Shown: piece after piece, positions 1 to 9,540 of the stretch | Layout of the letters: every line of letters starts with the position of its first letter | Position numbering within the stretch: position 1 is the first letter of the stretch | NCBI RefSeq assembly: GCF_037201975.1 | Contig: NZ_CP147520.1 | Span: 6,076,001 to 6,140,000, forward strand | From: Streptomyces sp. TG1A-60 | GTDB taxonomy: Bacteria; Actinomycetota; Actinomycetes; Streptomycetales; Streptomycetaceae | Length of the DNA: 64,000 nt | Reading direction: 5' to 3' | Translations under genes and position numbers: made by a program | The notes under the pieces: generated by a model | Seen by the model: only the letters and a program-made list of their open reading frames with translations | What the model was told of the DNA's origin: nothing | The model's database searches: none

Positions 1-281
1 GGTGTCCGGCGGCGGAGTCCGAGGCGAAGTCCGGAGAAGTCCGGCGTTCGCCGTACGCCGGGGCCGCCGGGCGTACGAGGGGCCCGGCCGGCGCACGTCG
101 GAGGCCGACTCCGTCAGCCGTGCGATGAATCCTCACACGATCGGATGAATGGATGCGGAAGTATGCGATCGGACGCTTACTCTCCGCTACATTCGCGCCG
201 TTCACAAGGCCGCAAAAGGCTTCTCACCAGGCAATCCGGGAAACCCCGCCGACACCCGGAAGGCAGGAGACCGCACCGCAG
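1..281. other. upstream region without a gene
   Basis: No convincing gene lies here; long overlapping frames are GC-driven shadows. A TACATT box at 188-193 could be the -10 of the downstream regulator gene, which would leave a leader of about 90 nt. The octamer CGATCGGA occurs twice as a direct repeat at 138-145 and 166-173, just upstream of that box, which is a plausible spacing for a regulator site. A promoter here is inferred only. Confidence 0.4.
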
Positions 282-1721
282 ATGACGGAACGACCCGCGC
301 AGCGCACCCCCAACCGCCAGCTCGCCGCCCTCATCGCAGAAGCGGGGTTCTCCAACGCGGGACTAGCGCGCCGAGTGGACCAGCTCGGTCTCGAACACGG
401 CCTCGACCTCAGATACGACAAGACGTCGGTCACCCGCTGGCTGCGCGGTCAGCAGCCCCGGGGCACGACGCCCGCGCTCATCGCCGAGGTGTTCACCCGC
501 CGACTCGGCCGCCGCCTCACCGCCCAGGACCTCGGGCTGGACGCCTGCGCCCCCGTGTACGCGGGCCTGGAGTTCGCCGCGACCCCCGAGGAGGCCATCG
601 ACATCGTCGGCGGCCTGTGGCGCAAGGACTCCGGCAGCCACGCCGAGCTCCGCAAGATCGCGTTCACCCCGGCCGGGCTGGTCGTGCCCAGCCGCGACTG
701 GCTGATCGGCCGGGCCGACGACCGGGTGGGCCGGGGCGATCCGGTCGCCACCAGGATCCCCCCGCAGGGCCGCCCCGCCGTCCCGAGGCAGCGCGGCCAG
801 ACCGAGCGCGGCCCCGGCCAGAAGGTCACCGGCGGGGACATCGCCGCCCTCCGCTCGGTCGGCGAGCTCTTCCGCTCCCTCGACGACGCGTACGGCGGCG
901 GCCACGCCCGCCAGGCCCTCGTGCGCTACCTGGAGCACGAGGCCGAGCCCATGCTGCGCGGCACCTACGGCGAGCAGATCGGCCGACGGCTCTTCGCCGC
1001 AGCCGCCGACCTGACCCGGCTGGCCGGGTGGACCTCGTACGACATCGGCGCGCACGGGCTCGCCCAGCGGTACTTCGTGCAGGCGCTGCGCCTGGCGCAG
1101 GCGGCGGGGGACCGGTCCTACGGGGCGTACGTCCTGGTCACGATGAGCCGGCAGGCGGTCTATCTGGGGCACGGACGGGAGGCCGTGCAACTCGCGCGCG
1201 TCGCCCAGCAGGGCGTCGGGTCCGCCGTGCCGCCGGTGGTGCAGTCGCTGCTGCACGCCGTCGAGGCGCGCGGACACGCGGTGCTCGGCGAGGTGCGGGC
1301 CGCCACGGCCGCGCTGGTACGGGCCGAGCGCGCCCTGGAGACGGCCCGCCCCGGGGACGAGGTGCCCTACTGGGCGCGGTTCTTCGACGAGGCCCAGCTC
1401 GCCGACGAGTTCGGCCACAGCCACCGCGACCTCCAGCAGTACCGGGCCGCCGCCCAGCACGCCGAGCGCTCCCTGCAACTGCGGGCGCCCGCCTACGCCC
1501 GCAGCCGCCTGTTCTGCCGCGTCGTCCTCGCCTCGGCCCGCCTCGGTCTCGGCGAACTCGACCAGGCCTGCCAGCTGGGCGCGGAGGCCGCCGGCCAGGC
1601 CGCCGAGATGCGGTCCGTCCGAGCCGTGGAGTACGTCCGCGACTTCGAACGCCGCCTGGAGCCGTACCGCGACGCGGCCCCGGTCAGGGGCTACCGCGAC
1701 AAGGTGGCGGCGCTCGGGTAG
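282..1721 (+). CDS. helix-turn-helix regulator with TPR-like C-terminal region
   Basis: The 479-residue product has an N-terminal DNA-binding-like region (about residues 8-75, including AGLARRVDQLG and TSVTRWLRGQ) of the kind in actinobacterial helix-turn-helix proteins. A proline/arginine-rich linker follows, then an alpha-helical, alanine-rich region from about residue 180 that looks like degenerate tetratricopeptide repeats. Large regulators of this build (the NsdA type) are common in Streptomyces and often act on development or antibiotic production; this role is inferred. The ATG at 282 is chosen over an in-frame ATG at 153 because AGGAGA sits 11 nt upstream and the family starts with the HTH segment. 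It converges on the flavoprotein gene 57 nt away. Confidence 0.8.
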   Translation: MTERPAQRTPNRQLAALIAEAGFSNAGLARRVDQLGLEHGLDLRYDKTSVTRWLRGQQPRGTTPALIAEVFTRRLGRRLTAQDLGLDACAPVYAGLEFAATPEEAIDIVGGLWRKDSGSHAELRKIAFTPAGLVVPSRDWLIGRADDRVGRGDPVATRIPPQGRPAVPRQRGQTERGPGQKVTGGDIAALRSVGELFRSLDDAYGGGHARQALVRYLEHEAEPMLRGTYGEQIGRRLFAAAADLTRLAGWTSYDIGAHGLAQRYFVQALRLAQAAGDRSYGAYVLVTMSRQAVYLGHGREAVQLARVAQQGVGSAVPPVVQSLLHAVEARGHAVLGEVRAATAALVRAERALETARPGDEVPYWARFFDEAQLADEFGHSHRDLQQYRAAAQHAERSLQLRAPAYARSRLFCRVVLASARLGLGELDQACQLGAEAAGQAAEMRSVRAVEYVRDFERRLEPYRDAAPVRGYRDKVAALG

Positions 1722-1778
1722 GCGTACGACCCGAGGGGACGCCCGGTGATCGCCGGGCACCCCCCGCCGCTCACGAGG

Positions 1779-3182
1779 TCACGCGGCCGTGGCCGTTCCC
1801 AGTGGCTCCTCCAACGGCGTCGGGCGGGCGTCCAGGTCGGTGAGGACGGCGTGGGCGGCCCGGCGGGCGGAGTGGAGGGCGCCCTGGACGGTGCTGGTGT
1901 CGCGGTGGTCGCCGCAGACGTAGAGGCCGGCCAGGAGGCGGACGGAGCGCCGCAGGTCGTGGGGCGCGGGCATCGCGGGGACGGCCTCGGGGAGATGGTG
2001 CGCGGCGAGGAGTTCCCAGCGGGTCGTGGACGTGCGGTAGAGACGGGCCAGTTGGGCGCGGACCGTGGCGTCGAGGTGAGCGGCGTCCGGGGGCGTGCCG
2101 AGCACCGTGGAGGTGATCAGGGCGCGGCCCGCCGGTGCCCGGCTCGGATCGACCTGGCTGACGACCGCCGTGTGCGAGACGGGCCCGCTGCGGTCGGCGT
2201 CGAGGAGCAGCGCCGGCTCGCTCAGCGGCGGCTCGTCCGTGGCGTGGTGCAGCACCGTCACCGGGTGGAACCCCGGCACGCGCAGCCCCGGCAGCAGCTC
2301 GGCGGCCGAGCGGGCGTCCGTGGCCACCACCACGGCACGGCAGGTGAGTACACCGTGGTCCGCCGTCGTCACCGAGGTCGTGCTGACCGCTGTCGCCCGT
2401 ACCCCCGTACGGACCGAGCCCGGCGGCAGTGCCGCCGCGAGGAGTTCGGGGAGCGCGTCGGCGCCGCCCTCCGGGAGGCACAGCCGGCCCGTCGCGAACG
2501 TGTGCAGGGCCAGGTCGGCGCAGCGGCTGGAGGTCTGCAGCCCCGGGTCGGCGAGGAGCGCGGACAGCAGGGGACGGACGAAGCCGTCGATCGTCCGGGG
2601 CGGGAAACCCCGTGTCTCCCAGGCCTGGGCGATCGGCACCTCCGCACGGGTGAGGAGCCGCTCGGGCGCGGTCGCGGCGAGCCGGGCCAGCGCCATGGCC
2701 AGCCGGGACTGGTCGGCGGGGGCGCCGAGCCGGCCTGGACGGGTGCCCGTGGAACGCGCCTGGGGGCGGCCCTGGTTCCGGGGGATCCTGGGGGCGCTTG
2801 CGAGGGCGCGCGCGGCGGTGAGTGCGCCCCTCGCGCTTCGGAGGGCAGGGGTGGCGCCGGCCCGGTGGTGACGGCCGTCGGCGTGCAGCAGGACGCCGGG
2901 GGCGAACGGGCGCAGGGGCAGGGCGGCCAGGCCCAGGGTGCGGCGCAGTTCCGGGTACGACGTGGAGAGCAGCTGGCTCGTCCGGTCGAGGCGGAAGCCG
3001 TCGATCTTCTCCGTGGACATCCGGCCGCCGACGGCGGGTGCGGCCTCCAGAACGGTGGCCGTCAGCCCCGCCCTGGTCAGATGTCCGGCCGCGGCGAGGC
3101 CGGCCACGCCGGCTCCTACGACGATGACGTCCACGTCCTCCGTGTCCGCCGGGTACGCCGACTGGTGCACCGACTCAAGCAC
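1779..3182 (-). CDS. FAD-dependent amine-oxidase/protoporphyrinogen-oxidase-like protein
   Basis: This 467-residue protein begins with a dinucleotide-binding fold: GAGVAG at residues 23-28, an acidic E45 for the ribose, and the EAAPAVGGRM segment typical of the amine oxidase/phytoene desaturase superfamily. Near the C-terminus GLYVCGDHRDTSTVQGAL matches the second FAD-contact motif. Such proteins oxidise amines, porphyrinogens or carotenoid precursors; the substrate cannot be read from sequence. The GTG start at 3182 has GGAGGGG a few bases upstream. A longer in-frame extension exists but lacks a better ribosome site and would run under the next gene. It is transcribed alone, upstream of and on the same strand as the epimerase gene's end. 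Confidence 0.85.
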   Translation of the reverse strand: MLESVHQSAYPADTEDVDVIVVGAGVAGLAAAGHLTRAGLTATVLEAAPAVGGRMSTEKIDGFRLDRTSQLLSTSYPELRRTLGLAALPLRPFAPGVLLHADGRHHRAGATPALRSARGALTAARALASAPRIPRNQGRPQARSTGTRPGRLGAPADQSRLAMALARLAATAPERLLTRAEVPIAQAWETRGFPPRTIDGFVRPLLSALLADPGLQTSSRCADLALHTFATGRLCLPEGGADALPELLAAALPPGSVRTGVRATAVSTTSVTTADHGVLTCRAVVVATDARSAAELLPGLRVPGFHPVTVLHHATDEPPLSEPALLLDADRSGPVSHTAVVSQVDPSRAPAGRALITSTVLGTPPDAAHLDATVRAQLARLYRTSTTRWELLAAHHLPEAVPAMPAPHDLRRSVRLLAGLYVCGDHRDTSTVQGALHSARRAAHAVLTDLDARPTPLEEPLGTATAA

Positions 3183-3390
3183 GTGCCCCTCCCGAGGTCG
3201 CGCGGCTGCTGGGAACGTGATGCCCCCAACACCCTTCTGGAATACCTGAGTTCGCGACGAGGGTGACGGCGGGGACCGGTCCCGGGGAAGGAGCGTGTGA
3301 CCTCGCACGGGGGCACGGACGGGCCGGCTGTGCGCCCGCGGCCGGAGCGTGGGCCGGGCGAGCCCCCGCGGAGGGAGGAGGAAGCCCCGG

Positions 3391-4317
3391 TCAGCCTCGG
3401 TCGGCCGCCGCCCGGATCGCGTCGTCGACCTCCGGATACCGGAAGGTGAAGCCCGACTCCAGCAGCCGCGTCGGGACGGCCCGGGTGGAGCCGAGGACAT
3501 CGTCGGCGACGCCGCCGAGGACGAGCCGGAGCGCGGGGGCGGGAACGGCGAACAGGGTGGGGCGGCGCAGGACGCGGCCCATGGCCGCCGTGATCTCACG
3601 GTTGGTCAGCGGCTCGGGCGCCGTCAGGTTGAACGGACCGGACAGCGCCGGGGTGAAGAGGAGGTGGCGCAGGGCCGCGACCTCGTCGTGGAGGGAGATG
3701 AAGCTCCAGTACTGGCGGCCGTTCCCCATCCGTCCGCCCAGCCCGGCCTTGAAGAGCGGGAACAGCGGGCCCCAGGCGCCTCCGCCCCGGGCCACCACCA
3801 GCCCCGTGCGGGCGAACACCGTACGGATCCCCGCCTTCCGCGCCGCCTCGGTCGCCCCCTCCCACTCCACGCACACCGACGACAGGAACTCCGTCCCCGG
3901 CTCCGCCGACTCGTCCACCACCCGGTCACCCGTATAGCCGTAGAACCCGATGGCGCTGCCGTTGACGAACACGCTCGGGGGCGTGTCGAGCGAGGCGGCG
4001 GCTTCCGCGAGGGTGGTGGTGCCGAGCACCCGGCTGCGCCGGATCGTCGCCCTGTACGCCCGCGTCCAGCGGCGGGACGCGACCCCCGCGCCGGCGACGT
4101 TCACCACGGCCGCGCACCCCGCCAGCCCGGCCGTGTCGACCCGCCGCGCCTCCGGATCCCAGCGCGCCTCGCCCCGCACCCGGGGCGCCCGCCGCACGAG
4201 CCGGAGCACCTCGTATCCGTCGTCGGAGAGGGAGCGGGCCAGCGCCGAACCGATGAGACCGGACGCCCCGGCGATCGCGATACGAGAACCGGGCGCGATG
4301 GGCGATTCAACCGTCAT
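3391..4317 (-). CDS. TIGR01777-family NAD-dependent epimerase/dehydratase-like protein
   Basis: The 308-residue protein opens with a Rossmann motif (GASGLIG at residues 17-23), has the conserved FVNGSAIGFYGYTGD stretch near the active site, and ends with a DUF1731 region (LTAPEPLTNREI through RLLESGFTFRYP). This order defines the YfcH/TIGR01777 branch of the extended short-chain dehydrogenases, also called cell-division-inhibitor-like (SulA-like) proteins. The true reaction is not known for the family. The ATG at 4317 begins 12 codons before the dinucleotide fold; an upstream in-frame extension is low-complexity and out of family range. Upstream DNA (4318-4480) contains imperfect CCACGACC-type repeats. 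Confidence 0.85.
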   Translation of the reverse strand: MTVESPIAPGSRIAIAGASGLIGSALARSLSDDGYEVLRLVRRAPRVRGEARWDPEARRVDTAGLAGCAAVVNVAGAGVASRRWTRAYRATIRRSRVLGTTTLAEAAASLDTPPSVFVNGSAIGFYGYTGDRVVDESAEPGTEFLSSVCVEWEGATEAARKAGIRTVFARTGLVVARGGGAWGPLFPLFKAGLGGRMGNGRQYWSFISLHDEVAALRHLLFTPALSGPFNLTAPEPLTNREITAAMGRVLRRPTLFAVPAPALRLVLGGVADDVLGSTRAVPTRLLESGFTFRYPEVDDAIRAAADRG

Positions 4318-4487
4318 GCCCCCATCCTGCCGGGCGAACGACGAAGAGGCGGCCCAAGGGCGACCGGGCCGCCCACGACCAGCCACCACCATCACCGCCG
4401 ACGACCGCCCACGACCAGCCACCATCACCACCGCCGACCGTCCACGACCGGGCGCGCCCTCCGTACTGCCGCCGTACAGTGGCCGTC

Positions 4488-5021
4488 ATGCCGGTTCCGT
4501 ACATACGCGCCGCGACTGCCGACGACGAGGACGCGCTCGGCCGACTCGACCGCCTCACCTGGTCCACGCTGCACTCCGTCCAGGAACGCCCCACCCAGCC
4601 GTACGAGCCCTTCTTCAACGAGCGTTACGGCCCCCAGGACCACCTCGTCGCCGAACGGGGCCCGCGACACCCGGCGTTCGACCCGTCGCGACGCCCGGCA
4701 CGAGGCGGCGGGGTCGTCGGCTACGTCCGCCTCGGCCGGCCCTCCCCGCTCGCCTGCCACACCCACGTCCGCCAGATCCAGGGCCTCGTCGTCGCCGACG
4801 AGGCCCGCGGGGCCGGCGTCGCGCGAGCCCTGCTGGGGGCCGCGCGCGACGAGGCCCGGCGCCGCGGTGCCCGCCGCCTCACCCTGCGCGTCCTCGGCCA
4901 CAACACCCCGGCCAGGAAGCTGTACGAGTCCGAGGGCTTCGTGGTGGAGGGGGTCCTGCCGGAGGAGTTTTTGCTGGACGGGGTCTACGTGGACGACGTG
5001 TTGATGGGCCGTCGGCTCTGA
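4488..5021 (+). CDS. GNAT-family N-acetyltransferase
   Basis: The 177-residue protein has the acetyl-CoA-binding signature RGAGVARALL (about residues 103-112) and, after a helix, the LRVLGHNTPARKLYESEGF segment that ends most RimI-like GNAT domains. It should transfer an acetyl group from acetyl-CoA to an amine; the target is unknown. TACAGT at 4474-4479 lies 8 nt before the ATG at 4488, so the mRNA is probably leaderless and starts at this ATG. An in-frame GTG 9 nt earlier overlaps the -10 box and is less likely. The gene stands alone between two minus-strand genes. Confidence 0.85.
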   Translation: MPVPYIRAATADDEDALGRLDRLTWSTLHSVQERPTQPYEPFFNERYGPQDHLVAERGPRHPAFDPSRRPARGGGVVGYVRLGRPSPLACHTHVRQIQGLVVADEARGAGVARALLGAARDEARRRGARRLTLRVLGHNTPARKLYESEGFVVEGVLPEEFLLDGVYVDDVLMGRRL

Positions 5022-5130
5022 TCTCCCGGGGGCCCACGGCCGCCGGACCGGCCCCCGTGTCAACCACCGGGGCGACCCGGATATCGTCGTCGGCCGCCGC
5101 GGCGGCGAGGCACCGCCCCGCCCGTGCACC

Positions 5131-6315
5131 TCAGGAGGTCACGAGATCACCGGTGTCCACCGCCGCCGTCGAACTCGCCGCGCGCTCCGCGTCGGAGGCG
5201 ACCTCGTCCACGGTCAGGACGTAGCCCGTCTCCGCGTCCGAGGTCGAGCGGGCGAAGACGACGCCGTAGACCTGGCCGTCGGTGGTGAGGAGAGGACCGC
5301 CGGAGTTGCCGGGGCGGACGGTGGAACGGATCGAGTAGATGTCACGGGTGACCGAGTCGGTGTTGTAGATGTTCCGGCCGGTCGCGTCGATACGGCTGGC
5401 GACCGTGGCCGCCTGGAGGTCGAGGCCGCCGTCCTCCGGGTAACCCGCGACGACCGCCGCGTCACCGCGCTTGGCGCTGTCGTCGAAGCGCAGGAGCGGG
5501 GCGTCGAGCCCCGGGACGTAGAGGACCGCCACGTCCTTGTCGGGGTCGAAGAGCACGACCCGCGCCTCGTACGCCCTGCCCACACCGCCCACCCGCACGC
5601 TCGGGTCGTCGATGCCCGCCACCACATGGGCGTTCGTCATCACATGCTCCGTGGCGTACACGAACCCGCTGCCCTCGCGCCCCTGGGTGCCCGCCACGCC
5701 CTCGATCTTGACCGTGCTGCGCTTGGCGGCGCCGGTCGCGGCCGCGGTGACGCTGTCCCCGGACGGTTGGGCGACCTCGGCCGTCGCCTCGTTCTCGAAC
5801 GGGTTGAAGACCTGCGGGAAGCCCGCCTCGGCGAGCGCGGAGGTGGCGTTGGAGAACCAGGCCGGGGTGGTGTCCGGCATGGTGTTCTGCACGGCGCCGA
5901 GCAGCGCGGAGTTACGGATCGAGTTGGTCACCAGCGTGGACGAGGAGGCCCCGAGGACGCTCGCGACCACCCAGGCCACGATGAGCACGGCGACCGAGTT
6001 GGCCGCCGCCCCGCCTATGCCGTCGGCCACCCGCATCGGGCTGCGGTCTATCTCCCGGCGCAGCCGCAGCGCCAGCCGGCCCGCCAGCTCGTGCCCGATC
6101 ACCCCCGGGACCAGCACCGTCAGCACCGCCGTGATCGTCGCCGCCGCAGTGCCCGGCTCCACCAGTTCCATCACCCACGGCAGCACCCACACGCCCGTCG
6201 CCGCGCCGCCCACGAAACCGGCCAGGGACACACATCCCGCGACCAGGCCGCGACGGTACCCGGACGCCGCATAGGCCAGGATCACCAGCATCAGCAGGAT
6301 GTCGAGCACGTCCAC
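5131..6315 (-). CDS. MarP-like membrane serine protease (CvpA domain plus trypsin-like domain)
   Basis: The first about 140 residues hold four hydrophobic segments of the CvpA/colicin V production type. A trypsin-like protease domain follows, with the full catalytic triad: His230 in TNAHVVAG, Asp261 in DPDKDVAVLYV and Ser338 in RPGNSGGPL. Length (394 aa) and architecture match mycobacterial MarP, a periplasmic protease needed for acid and oxidative stress resistance; the same role is inferred here. The GTG at 6315 begins just before the first membrane helix; a longer in-frame extension upstream is arginine-rich and shows no membrane or family features. It is divergent from the amidase gene, with about 220 nt between their starts. 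Confidence 0.9.
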   Translation of the reverse strand: MDVLDILLMLVILAYAASGYRRGLVAGCVSLAGFVGGAATGVWVLPWVMELVEPGTAAATITAVLTVLVPGVIGHELAGRLALRLRREIDRSPMRVADGIGGAAANSVAVLIVAWVVASVLGASSSTLVTNSIRNSALLGAVQNTMPDTTPAWFSNATSALAEAGFPQVFNPFENEATAEVAQPSGDSVTAAATGAAKRSTVKIEGVAGTQGREGSGFVYATEHVMTNAHVVAGIDDPSVRVGGVGRAYEARVVLFDPDKDVAVLYVPGLDAPLLRFDDSAKRGDAAVVAGYPEDGGLDLQAATVASRIDATGRNIYNTDSVTRDIYSIRSTVRPGNSGGPLLTTDGQVYGVVFARSTSDAETGYVLTVDEVASDAERAASSTAAVDTGDLVTS

Positions 6316-6536
6316 TCCAGCCGCCTCTCTCTCGGGACCCTGTAGTACGCGCGCGGCGGGCGCAGTGATCAGTTGCGCCCGCACGCCACTTCGGCGGCCG
6401 ACGCGAACCGGCCACCCGTACTCCATCCGCCCTGGGACCGTGAAAACGTCCCGGACCGGGACGTTGGTTCCATCCCCGTCCACCGGGTGGCACACCCCAC
6501 ATCGCGGTATCCGCGCGGCTGGGTGACGCTGGGGAC

Positions 6537-7421
6537 ATGCGTGCGTTCGGGATGTCACGGGGGGCGCGAATATGTCGGCTGCTCCGCGTGTGGCGCCGCC
6601 GCACACGGACACCGCGCGCCCCCGACCCGGTCCGGGAGCGCGTACGCCGGGCCCGGGAGCGCGCGAATCCGCCGCGCCCCGTCCTCCTGGCGCTGGCCTG
6701 TCTGCCCGGTCTCGCGGCCGTGCTCGCGCTGGTGCTGTGCGCGATCGGTGTGGACCGTACGGGGCAGCGCCCGGACCGGCCGGCGGCGGCCAGGACCGCG
6801 CTCCCGTACCAGGCGCCCCGACCGCCCATCGTGCCGAGGGCCCGCTGGCTGGAGCAGGACGCGCCCAGCCAGCCGCCCGCCCGCTACGACGACCGGGTCG
6901 CCGCGGTGTTCGTCCACCACACCGACTCCCCGAACGGCTACGACTGCGCCGACGCGCCCCGCGTCATCCGCTCCCTGTACGAGGGCCAGACCGGCGCCAA
7001 GGACTGGGACGACATCGGCTACAACTTCCTCGTCGACCGCTGCGGCACCATCTACGAGGGCCGCGCGGGCGGCGTCGACCGCCCCGTCACCGGCGCCCAC
7101 ACCCAGGGCTTCAACCACCGCACCACGGGCATCGCCGCCCTCGGCACCTTCACCGCCGGTGTCCCCGTCCCGAAGGTCATGAGCGACGCGATCGCCGCCC
7201 TCGCCGCCTGGAAACTCGGCCTCTCCGGCACCGACCCCCGCGGCAGCGTCCGGCTCACCTCCAGCAACAGCCTCAGCCGCTACGCCGCCGGCACCACCGC
7301 CCTGCTGCCCACCCTCGCGGGCCACAGCGACGGCTACATGACCAGCTGCCCGGGAGCGGCCCTCGCGGAACGCCTGCCCGCCGTCAGGGAACTGGCGGCA
7401 CGGCTCCAGGGCCGCCGGTGA
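6537..7421 (+). CDS. PGRP-type N-acetylmuramoyl-L-alanine amidase
   Basis: The 294-residue protein has a basic N-terminus, one hydrophobic segment (about residues 43-63) acting as signal anchor, and a peptidoglycan-recognition (amidase_2/PGRP) domain. VFVHHTDSPNGYDC carries the first zinc-binding His, DIGYNFLVDRCGTIYEGRAGG is the family signature, and LAGHSDGYMTSCPG carries the late His and Cys ligands. It should cleave the bond between N-acetylmuramate and L-alanine in peptidoglycan outside the cell. The ATG at 6537 leaves a short cytoplasmic tail. It is divergent from the MarP-like protease gene. Confidence 0.9.
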   Translation: MRAFGMSRGARICRLLRVWRRRTRTPRAPDPVRERVRRARERANPPRPVLLALACLPGLAAVLALVLCAIGVDRTGQRPDRPAAARTALPYQAPRPPIVPRARWLEQDAPSQPPARYDDRVAAVFVHHTDSPNGYDCADAPRVIRSLYEGQTGAKDWDDIGYNFLVDRCGTIYEGRAGGVDRPVTGAHTQGFNHRTTGIAALGTFTAGVPVPKVMSDAIAALAAWKLGLSGTDPRGSVRLTSSNSLSRYAAGTTALLPTLAGHSDGYMTSCPGAALAERLPAVRELAARLQGRR

Positions 7422-7530
7422 CGCCGGCGGCGGATCTCATGAGGTTCACAGACAGCGCGCCGGGTCTCACAGAATTCTCCAAGATCCGCGCCCTAATTTC
7501 GTCGTGTCACGTCGACCGGAGGTGGGGAAA

Positions 7531-7812
7531 ATGATCAGCCGTCGTACGAAGAACACGTCTCGCAGCCCGAAGAGGTCCTGGTCCTCGGCCCTGCGGAGCC
7601 CCTGGACGGTGGCCTGCGCGACCGTCGTGGTCGTGCTCGGCCCGTCCGCCGTCACCGCGTCCGCCCTGGAACGCGCCAACTCCGCACCCCTGCACGGGGC
7701 GTCCGCCCCCGAGCACCCGGCCCCGGACCGGGAACGCCACCGCGCCCAGGCGCACACCACCGAGCAGTACGCCTACCTGCCGCGCACCACACACCGGGGG
7801 CTGCGCGCCTGA
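7531..7812 (+). CDS. small secreted or membrane-anchored hypothetical protein
   Basis: The predicted product has 93 residues. It has a basic N-terminus, a hydrophobic stretch (about residues 26-44, TVACATVVVVLGPSAVTAS) and a charged, histidine-rich tail ending in a threonine/arginine-rich segment. That pattern suggests export or a single membrane anchor. GGAGGTGGGGAAA directly precedes the ATG at 7531, an unusually good ribosome-binding site that supports this start over an in-frame one 27 nt earlier. I recognise no domain. It lies 109 nt downstream of the amidase on the same strand and converges with the DUF4240 gene. Confidence 0.6.
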   Translation: MISRRTKNTSRSPKRSWSSALRSPWTVACATVVVVLGPSAVTASALERANSAPLHGASAPEHPAPDRERHRAQAHTTEQYAYLPRTTHRGLRA

Positions 7813-7849
7813 ACCGCGCCGACGCCGCCCCGACGCCGCGCCGGCAGTC

Positions 7850-8368
7850 CTAGGCCCGGAAGCGCTCCCAGAGCTTCGGACAGCGTTCCGCGAGCGCGGA
7901 CTCGTTCTCGAAGTCGACCGGGGTGCCCTCGGGTTCGGCGGGCGCGGGCGGGATGCCGAGGTCGGGGGCGACCACGCCGGTGAGCTGCTCGTACGCCTCG
8001 TCCGCGGCGTAGCCCAGCTCCTCGCCGTCCCCGTCGATCTCCTCGTCGAAGTCGTCCAGCAGATCGGCGAGCGAGTCGGGGTCGTGCACCGCGCCCTCGA
8101 AGACCTCCCGGCCCTGACCGATCAGCCAGCACCGGAAGAAGTCGAACGTGTCGTCGCCGGCCCCGTCGAGCAGCACCCAGGCGGCACCCCACAACTCCCA
8201 GGTGTACGCGCGGTTGTAGCGGGCCTCGAAGTGACGGGCGAAGTCCAGGACCGACTCGGGGTCCAGCCGCAGGAGCCGCTCCACGAGCAGGTCGGCCTGT
8301 TCCTCCGGGTCGCCCTCGGCGTCCTCGCGGGCGGTGTCCACCAGGTCCCAGAACTCGGTCTCGTCCAT
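7850..8368 (-). CDS. DUF4240 domain protein
   Basis: The 172-residue acidic protein starts MDETEFWDLVDTARED, has a helical segment with ARHFEARYNRAYTWELWGAA, then FFRCWLIGQGREVFEGAV. These are hallmark segments of DUF4240, a family of actinobacterial cytosolic proteins with no assigned function. The start could be GTG at 8371 or ATG at 8368, which are adjacent and in frame; the ATG is used here. The gene runs toward the small secreted protein gene and lies 52 nt downstream of the WYL regulator gene on the same strand, so the two could be co-transcribed. Confidence 0.85.
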   Translation of the reverse strand: MDETEFWDLVDTAREDAEGDPEEQADLLVERLLRLDPESVLDFARHFEARYNRAYTWELWGAAWVLLDGAGDDTFDFFRCWLIGQGREVFEGAVHDPDSLADLLDDFDEEIDGDGEELGYAADEAYEQLTGVVAPDLGIPPAPAEPEGTPVDFENESALAERCPKLWERFRA

Positions 8369-8420
8369 CACGGGTCCAGCATCGGCCCTGGAACCGGGCG
8401 ACGCACCCGGACTGCGGGAT

Positions 8421-9398
8421 TCACCGCGGCCGGTACAGTTCCGCCAGCCGTGCCGCCTCCTCGGCGAACCGCTCCCGCAGGGTGCCGGGCGCCAGCACCT
8501 CGACCTCCGGCCCCAGCGCCGTCAGCTGGGTGTGCGCGACCTCCTCGGACTCCACCGGCAGGGTCACCGTCACCCACCCGTCACCGTCCGGTTCACCCGC
8601 GCCGGCCAGTGCCTCCCGCGCGGACGGCGAGTCCAGGGCGTACGGCAGTCCGCGCACCCCTTCCGCGGACAGCCGCACCACGACCTCGACCCGCAGGATC
8701 GACCGGGCGAACTGCTCCGCCCGCTGCTCCCACAACGCGGGCAGGGAGAACTCCTGGTCGCGTTCGAAGACCTCCTCGCCCGCCTCCACGGCCGTGAACC
8801 GGTCGATCCGGTAGACCCGGAAGGCCCCGTTCCCCGCCACCCGCGCGCACAGGTACCAGGCCCCCGCCTTCAGGACGAGCCCGTACGGCTCCAGCTCCCG
8901 CACGACCTCGCTCTCCCCGCGCCGGTAGCGCGCGGTGATCCGCCGGTCGTCCCACACGGCGTCCGCCACCGCGGGCAGCAGCTCGGGCGTCCTCGGCTCG
9001 TGGAACCAGTTCGGCGCGTCCAGGTGGAAGCGCTGCGCGGCCGTGCTCGAGGCGTCCCGCAGTGAGGGCAGCAGCGCGGCCGACACCTTCAGCCGGGCCG
9101 CCGAGGCGGCGCCCTCCAGGCCCATCTCGCGCAGCGCGCCCGGGACTCCGGACAGGAACAGCGCCTCCGCCTCGCTGCGGGCGAGACCCGTCAGCCGGGT
9201 CCGGTACCCGCCGACCAGCCGGTAGCCGCCGGCCCGCCCCCGGCCCGCGTACACCGGCACCCCCGCCTCGGACAGCGCCTGCGCGTCCCGCGTGACCGTA
9301 CGCTCCGACACCTCCAGCTCCCGCGCCAGCTCGGCGGCGGTCATCGAGGTCCGGGACTGGAGCAGCAGCACCATCTTGATCAGCCGGGCGGCACGCAT
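8421..9398 (-). CDS. WYL-domain transcriptional regulator (YafY type)
   Basis: The 325-residue protein has an N-terminal winged helix-turn-helix (RLIKMVLLLQ, then TAAELARELEVSERTVTRDA, residues about 4-50) and a central WYL domain beginning around YGLVLKAGAWYLCARV. C-terminal WCX-like sequence follows. WYL domains bind nucleic acid or nucleotide ligands and modulate a DNA-binding partner domain; the targets here are unknown. CACAAT 7 nt before the ATG at 9398 suggests a leaderless transcript from this codon; an in-frame ATG 9 nt upstream is the alternative. It is divergent from the symporter gene, so it may regulate it, but nothing in the sequence proves that. Confidence 0.85.
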   Translation of the reverse strand: MRAARLIKMVLLLQSRTSMTAAELARELEVSERTVTRDAQALSEAGVPVYAGRGRAGGYRLVGGYRTRLTGLARSEAEALFLSGVPGALREMGLEGAASAARLKVSAALLPSLRDASSTAAQRFHLDAPNWFHEPRTPELLPAVADAVWDDRRITARYRRGESEVVRELEPYGLVLKAGAWYLCARVAGNGAFRVYRIDRFTAVEAGEEVFERDQEFSLPALWEQRAEQFARSILRVEVVVRLSAEGVRGLPYALDSPSAREALAGAGEPDGDGWVTVTLPVESEEVAHTQLTALGPEVEVLAPGTLRERFAEEAARLAELYRPR

Positions 9399-9540
9399 GA
9401 CCGCCATTGTGCCGGGTGCGTCACCTGCACGGACGCACGCACCCTGTGGTGCCCGTGGAACCGCTGTTAACGTCGAGCGAAGTGCGTCATTCCGGAGGTT
9501 CTTCGGTCCGATCGGGACGTCCCTGAAGAAGGACAGGCAC

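Noticed and set aside
149..1843. Long arginine/proline-rich frame overlapping the first regulator
   Set aside because: Low-complexity shadow in another frame of the real regulator gene, with no ribosome site.
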